Notes under the pieces: model-generated
What the model saw: only the letters and a program-made list of their open reading frames with translations
Told to the model about the DNA's origin: nothing
Database searches by the model: none
Shown: positions 5,274-8,348 of the stretch, piece by piece
Position numbering within the stretch: the stretch's first letter is position 1
How the letters are laid out: every line of letters starts with the position of its first letter
From: Thermoplasmatota archaeon
GTDB taxonomy: Archaea > Thermoplasmatota > Thermoplasmata > UBA10834
Direction of reading: 5' to 3'
Assembly (NCBI GenBank): GCA_030836605.1
Contig: JAUPMC010000122.1
Coordinates: 1-8,348 of the forward strand
Length of the DNA: 8,348 bases
Program-made: the position numbers and the translations under genes

Positions 5274-8200
5274 CTAAGTCTCCTCGATGCCTTCCACCGC
5301 GGTCGATGGCACCTTCCCGCCCTTGCGGCCCTTCAGGACCATGACCACGACGGCCACGACGACGATCGCCGCCACGAGCGCGATCCACAGACCATACTCC
5401 TGGATGAACGACTTGTCGTCGTCCACCGTGATGGTCACGTAGTCCGCGTCCGTCTGTCCCTCGAAGTCCTTGACGGTCAAGGTGACGTTGTACTCACCGG
5501 CCACCTCGAACGTGAACTCCGGGGCCTCGCCGTACAGGGTCTCCGTCCCTCCGTCGTAGGAGAAGGTCCATGTGTAGTTCACGACCGACAGGTCGTCCGT
5601 CGAGCCGCTGCCGTCAAATGAGACCTCGGCCCCGATGTCCACCGCCTGGTCGGCCCCGGCGTCCGCCACCGGCGGAGCGCTGGCGCTCACGTTGACGACC
5701 GCCTCGGCGCTCTCGTTGAACTCGCCGTCGTCAACATAGACGGTGAACGTGTACTCGTCCGCCACGGAGTACACATGCTCGACCTCGCGGCCGACAGCCA
5801 ACCCGCTGCCGTCCCCGAAGTCCCACGTGTACACAAGGACATCGTCGTTCACGTCGGTCGCCGTCGCGTTGAACACCACGGTCTCACCGACGAGCGCGGT
5901 CATGTTCACCAGCGGCGTGATCTCAGGAGCGAAGTTCGTGTCCTCAGACAACACCGTGATGACGCCAGCCTTCGTCTCGTTGTGCTCGTGCCCGTCATCC
6001 ACATACACGCGGTACACGTAATCGTCTGGCATGACGTACATGTGAGTCACGGTCGCCCCTGACTCCATAGACGAACTGTCCCCGAAGTCCCACCAGATGC
6101 TCATCTCGTCGCCATCAGGGTCGAACGGGTCTGTCGTGAACACGACGGTCGTGTTGGCCATCACCGTCGGGTACGACAGGTCTGGAACCAGCGGGGCAGC
6201 GTTCGCCTCGACCGTGATCGACACTGGCGACGAGCTCGTGTTGTCCTGCATGTCCCAGACATACACATACGCCGTCACCGTCCCGGCGGTATCGTACGTG
6301 TGCGTCACCGTGAACGAGACCTCCTCGTCCGGCGCCGTCGCGACGTTCTCCTCAACGGCGAAAGTGCCGTCCCCGAACGCGAACGTGAACCTCAACGGGT
6401 CCCCATCGGCATCGGTCGCCACCGACGTGAAGCTGACATCTTGGTCAGTGTACACGGCCGTTTCGCTTGCGACGAACGACACCACGACCGGCTCAGCGTT
6501 GATCGCAGACAGGACCGTCACCGTGCCGGTGTCGGACACGTTGTGCCCATCGACGCCGGTCTGGTCATCCGCGTAGACCGTCAGGTCGTACACGTCCTGC
6601 ACATCGTACGTGTGGAGCGCGTAGTCGACATCCGTCACGGATATCGTCCCGTCGCCCCACTCCCAGGTGTAGGCGATCGGGTCGCTCTCCGGGTCCGATG
6701 CCGTCACGGTGAAGTTGTATTCGACATCCGTGTCCACATCAGGGAAGTCCGGCACATCTATCGTCGGCGGAGAGTTGCCACCTGCAATCACGAGGGCGTT
6801 CGTAGTGACCGGCCTCGGGTCAGTGCCCACGCGGTTGTCCGTGACGGACATGGTGACAGTGTACGAGCCGGCTGTCAGGTACTGGTGCTCCACCACCGGT
6901 CCTTTGGCCGAGTACATGTCACCGAACGACCACGAATAATCCAGCTCGTCGTCCTCATCGTCGACCGCGGAACCGGTGAACGTCACCACATCCCCCGTGT
7001 CGAACATCAGCGGGTCGTACGATATGCTGAGGCTGTGCGGGGCCGTGTTGCTCGCGTCGATGACCTTCGCCTCGGTCTGACCCCAAGTGATGAAGTAGTC
7101 CGCCGTCGTAGCGTCGTCGGACTCCCTCGCGGCGAAGTACACCGTATAGTACCCGTCCTCAGCGTATGTGTGGGTCGCGGACGGGGATGACTGCCATCCG
7201 GATGTCGTCCCGTCCCCCCAGTACCACTGGTACTGCAGGGTCGTGCCGTCCGTCGCCGAGCCGCTGAAATCTATCGCGGTGTCCACATACCCTTCGAACT
7301 GCGCGTCCAGGCTCGTTATCACGGGCGCCTGGTTGGATGGGTCCTCAGCGTTCGGGCCGTTCGGGGAGATTAGCATGTAGAGATACGGGAACCCCTGGTC
7401 GGGCATCAGGATGAAGTCCTCCTCCCAGTCGCCGTAGTTGCCCCAGTTGAGCGTGCTGACTGCGTACAACTCCTTCCTGTAGGCCACGCACTGGCAGCTG
7501 AAATGCTCGTACGCGAAGTCCTGCATCTCGTCGAGTATCGCCCCCCTCGCGACCGGGTCCATCGCGCGGACGGACTCGTTGTACATCGCGTCGAAGACCG
7601 GCTCGGACATGAACACGTCGCTCCAGCTGCCGATCTCCGCTGTCGTCAGCACCGACAATATGTCGGTCGACGGCTCGGAGAACGGAGTGAATATCCAGTC
7701 CCAGAGCCAGGTGTCGTAGTCGCCGTAGTACCAGATTGTGTTCATCTGGTTCGGCGCGACGAGCTCCAGGTTCAACTTCACCCCGGCCTCGGCGCACCAG
7801 TCCACCATGAGGTTCGCGCCAGCCAGCCACTCGGGCGGGTCGTTCAGGGTCACGAACCGGAACTCCAGCGGCTGAAGGACGTCCTCGAAGTACCCGTACA
7901 ACGGGGTCGTCGTGGGCGTCGCTGGGTTGCCAGCGGCGTCCATGTTCCACCCGTCATCCATCAGCATCTGCCTCGCGGCGGCCGTGTCGAACGGCACCGG
8001 GGTCTCGTACCGGTGGTACCATGGGTTGATGTCCGGAATGAGTGAGTCGGCGTATGTGCCGAGGCCCTCCAGGACATCGGAGACGAACGCGTCCTTGTCT
8101 ATGCACATCGCCATCGCCTCCTTCACCTCAGGGTCGAGCAGTATCGGGTTGTTGTAGGCCCCACCTTGAGTCCATCCCAGCTCGGCCCTCTTCTCCTCGG

Positions 8201-8348
8201 TGAGCTGGTTCAGGTTGAACTCGTAGACGAACCCAGTGCTCTGGGCGAACCCTATCACGTCATCCAGGGTCTGCAGCTCGCCCACGTAGACGGACGGTTG
8301 GACGCCCATCATGCAGTCGATGTTACCGAGCTTCAACTCCGTCCACGC
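5274..8348 (-). CDS. Family-5 solute-binding domain fused to seven PKD-like domains and a C-terminal membrane anchor (partial, 5' end outside window)
   Basis: The frame is open to the right edge and gives 1024 visible residues; the start and any signal peptide lie outside. Numbering is from the first visible codon. Residues 1 to about 338 match the C-terminal part of SBP_bac_5 (DppA/OppA-type) proteins: NNP then DPEVKEAMAMCIDKDAFV near 67-89, FDTAAARQMLMDDGW near 120-134, YDTWLWDWIF near 211-220. Family-5 proteins deliver peptides, metals or sugars to ABC permeases; the ligand cannot be told here. Seven PKD-like beta domains follow (about 341-975). A hydrophobic helix at 987-1005 is followed by basic LKGRKGGK, placing the C-terminus in the cytoplasm. 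The protein is therefore predicted outside the cell on a long stalk. No permease or ATPase gene is visible. Asn-X-Ser/Thr sites cluster in PKD3-7. The TAG stop is at 5276-5274. Confidence 0.9.
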   Translation of the reverse strand, partial: AWTELKLGNIDCMMGVQPSVYVGELQTLDDVIGFAQSTGFVYEFNLNQLTEEKRAELGWTQGGAYNNPILLDPEVKEAMAMCIDKDAFVSDVLEGLGTYADSLIPDINPWYHRYETPVPFDTAAARQMLMDDGWNMDAAGNPATPTTTPLYGYFEDVLQPLEFRFVTLNDPPEWLAGANLMVDWCAEAGVKLNLELVAPNQMNTIWYYGDYDTWLWDWIFTPFSEPSTDILSVLTTAEIGSWSDVFMSEPVFDAMYNESVRAMDPVARGAILDEMQDFAYEHFSCQCVAYRKELYAVSTLNWGNYGDWEEDFILMPDQGFPYLYMLISPNGPNAEDPSNQAPVITSLDAQFEGYVDTAIDFSGSATDGTTLQYQWYWGDGTTSGWQSSPSATHTYAEDGYYTVYFAARESDDATTADYFITWGQTEAKVIDASNTAPHSLSISYDPLMFDTGDVVTFTGSAVDDEDDELDYSWSFGDMYSAKGPVVEHQYLTAGSYTVTMSVTDNRVGTDPRPVTTNALVIAGGNSPPTIDVPDFPDVDTDVEYNFTVTASDPESDPIAYTWEWGDGTISVTDVDYALHTYDVQDVYDLTVYADDQTGVDGHNVSDTGTVTVLSAINAEPVVVSFVASETAVYTDQDVSFTSVATDADGDPLRFTFAFGDGTFAVEENVATAPDEEVSFTVTHTYDTAGTVTAYVYVWDMQDNTSSSPVSITVEANAAPLVPDLSYPTVMANTTVVFTTDPFDPDGDEMSIWWDFGDSSSMESGATVTHMYVMPDDYVYRVYVDDGHEHNETKAGVITVLSEDTNFAPEITPLVNMTALVGETVVFNATATDVNDDVLVYTWDFGDGSGLAVGREVEHVYSVADEYTFTVYVDDGEFNESAEAVVNVSASAPPVADAGADQAVDIGAEVSFDGSGSTDDLSVVNYTWTFSYDGGTETLYGEAPEFTFEVAGEYNVTLTVKDFEGQTDADYVTITVDDDKSFIQEYGLWIALVAAIVVVAVVVMVLKGRKGGKVPSTAVEGIEET
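5334..5390 (-). other. C-terminal transmembrane segment of the surface protein
   Basis: Residues 987-1005 are an unbroken run of Leu, Ile, Val, Ala, Trp and Met, preceded by acidic DDDKSFIQEYG and followed by LKGRKGGK. The charge pattern predicts an outside-to-inside single-pass anchor with a cytoplasmic tail of about 20 residues. Confidence 0.9.
5424..7328 (-). repeat. Array of seven PKD-like domains within the surface protein
   Basis: Seven protein-level repeats of about 85-100 residues, starting near residues 341, 433, 525, 615, 716, 804 and 891 of the visible protein. Each begins after a short linker, usually with a Pro (APVI, APHS, PPTI, EPVV, APLV, APEI, PPVA). Most have an acidic turn (for example DADGDP, DPDGDE) before the W-x-[WF]-G-D motif, then a HxY...V....D finish. 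The GD motif reads WGDGT, FGDMY, WGDGT, FGDGT, FGDSS and FGDGS in domains 1-6; domain 7 has SYDGG instead. The copies are divergent, so the array looks old rather than recently duplicated. Confidence 0.85.

Noticed and set aside
6300..7190. Long plus-strand open frame (296 codons) antisense to the PKD region
   Set aside because: It is Arg/Val/His-rich shadow sequence; the minus-strand frame shows seven coherent PKD repeats.
8334..8336. TTG as the true start of the surface protein
   Set aside because: The frame stays open to the window edge (A-W-T-E precede it), and the visible part begins in the middle of a solute-binding domain, so the start must lie outside.
1..8348. CRISPR array, insertion sequence or prophage genes
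   Set aside because: No regularly spaced repeats, transposase motifs or terminal inverted repeats were found, and nearly all sequence is explained by the listed genes.

Overview
The window reads as a GC-rich archaeal chromosome fragment. The evidence is an aIF1A-Rio1-KH gene run, which is a typically archaeal order, archaeal TATA-like boxes, a tRNA-Glu with no encoded CCA, and an archaeal-style ACT-domain protein. The large surface protein with PKD repeats and a C-terminal membrane anchor suggests a euryarchaeon, perhaps in or near the Thermoplasmata. That placement is inference; no taxonomic search was possible.

Layout. Positions 1-1367 (minus strand) hold a translation and ribosome-biogenesis operon in the order aIF1A, Rio1 kinase, KH-domain protein, with the KH gene cut by the window edge. 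The genes are tightly packed: an 8-nt gap, then an ATGA stop/start overlap. Positions 1368-1585 form a divergent promoter region with TATA-like boxes for both sides and a dyad next to the argG box. Positions 1586-4265 (plus) hold argG and argH, which overlap and encode the last two steps of arginine synthesis (citrulline + aspartate to argininosuccinate, then to arginine + fumarate). Positions 4269-4955 (minus) hold a tandem ACT-like protein of unknown function, tail to tail with argH with 3 nt between. Positions 4956-5087 hold divergent promoters for that gene and for tRNA-Glu(UUC) at 5088-5162. A short spacer with a weak hairpin and an 11-bp direct repeat follows.

Positions 5274-8348 (minus) hold most of one large gene that runs off the right edge. 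It encodes the C-terminal part of a family-5 (oligopeptide-type) solute-binding domain, then seven PKD-like domains, one membrane helix and a short basic cytoplasmic tail. This is the most distinctive item: a solute-binding protein apparently held on the membrane by a C-terminal beta-domain stalk. N-glycosylation sequons are sharply concentrated in the membrane-proximal five PKD domains.

The rest is ordinary housekeeping. I see no CRISPR array, insertion sequence, phage gene or clear sign of transfer.
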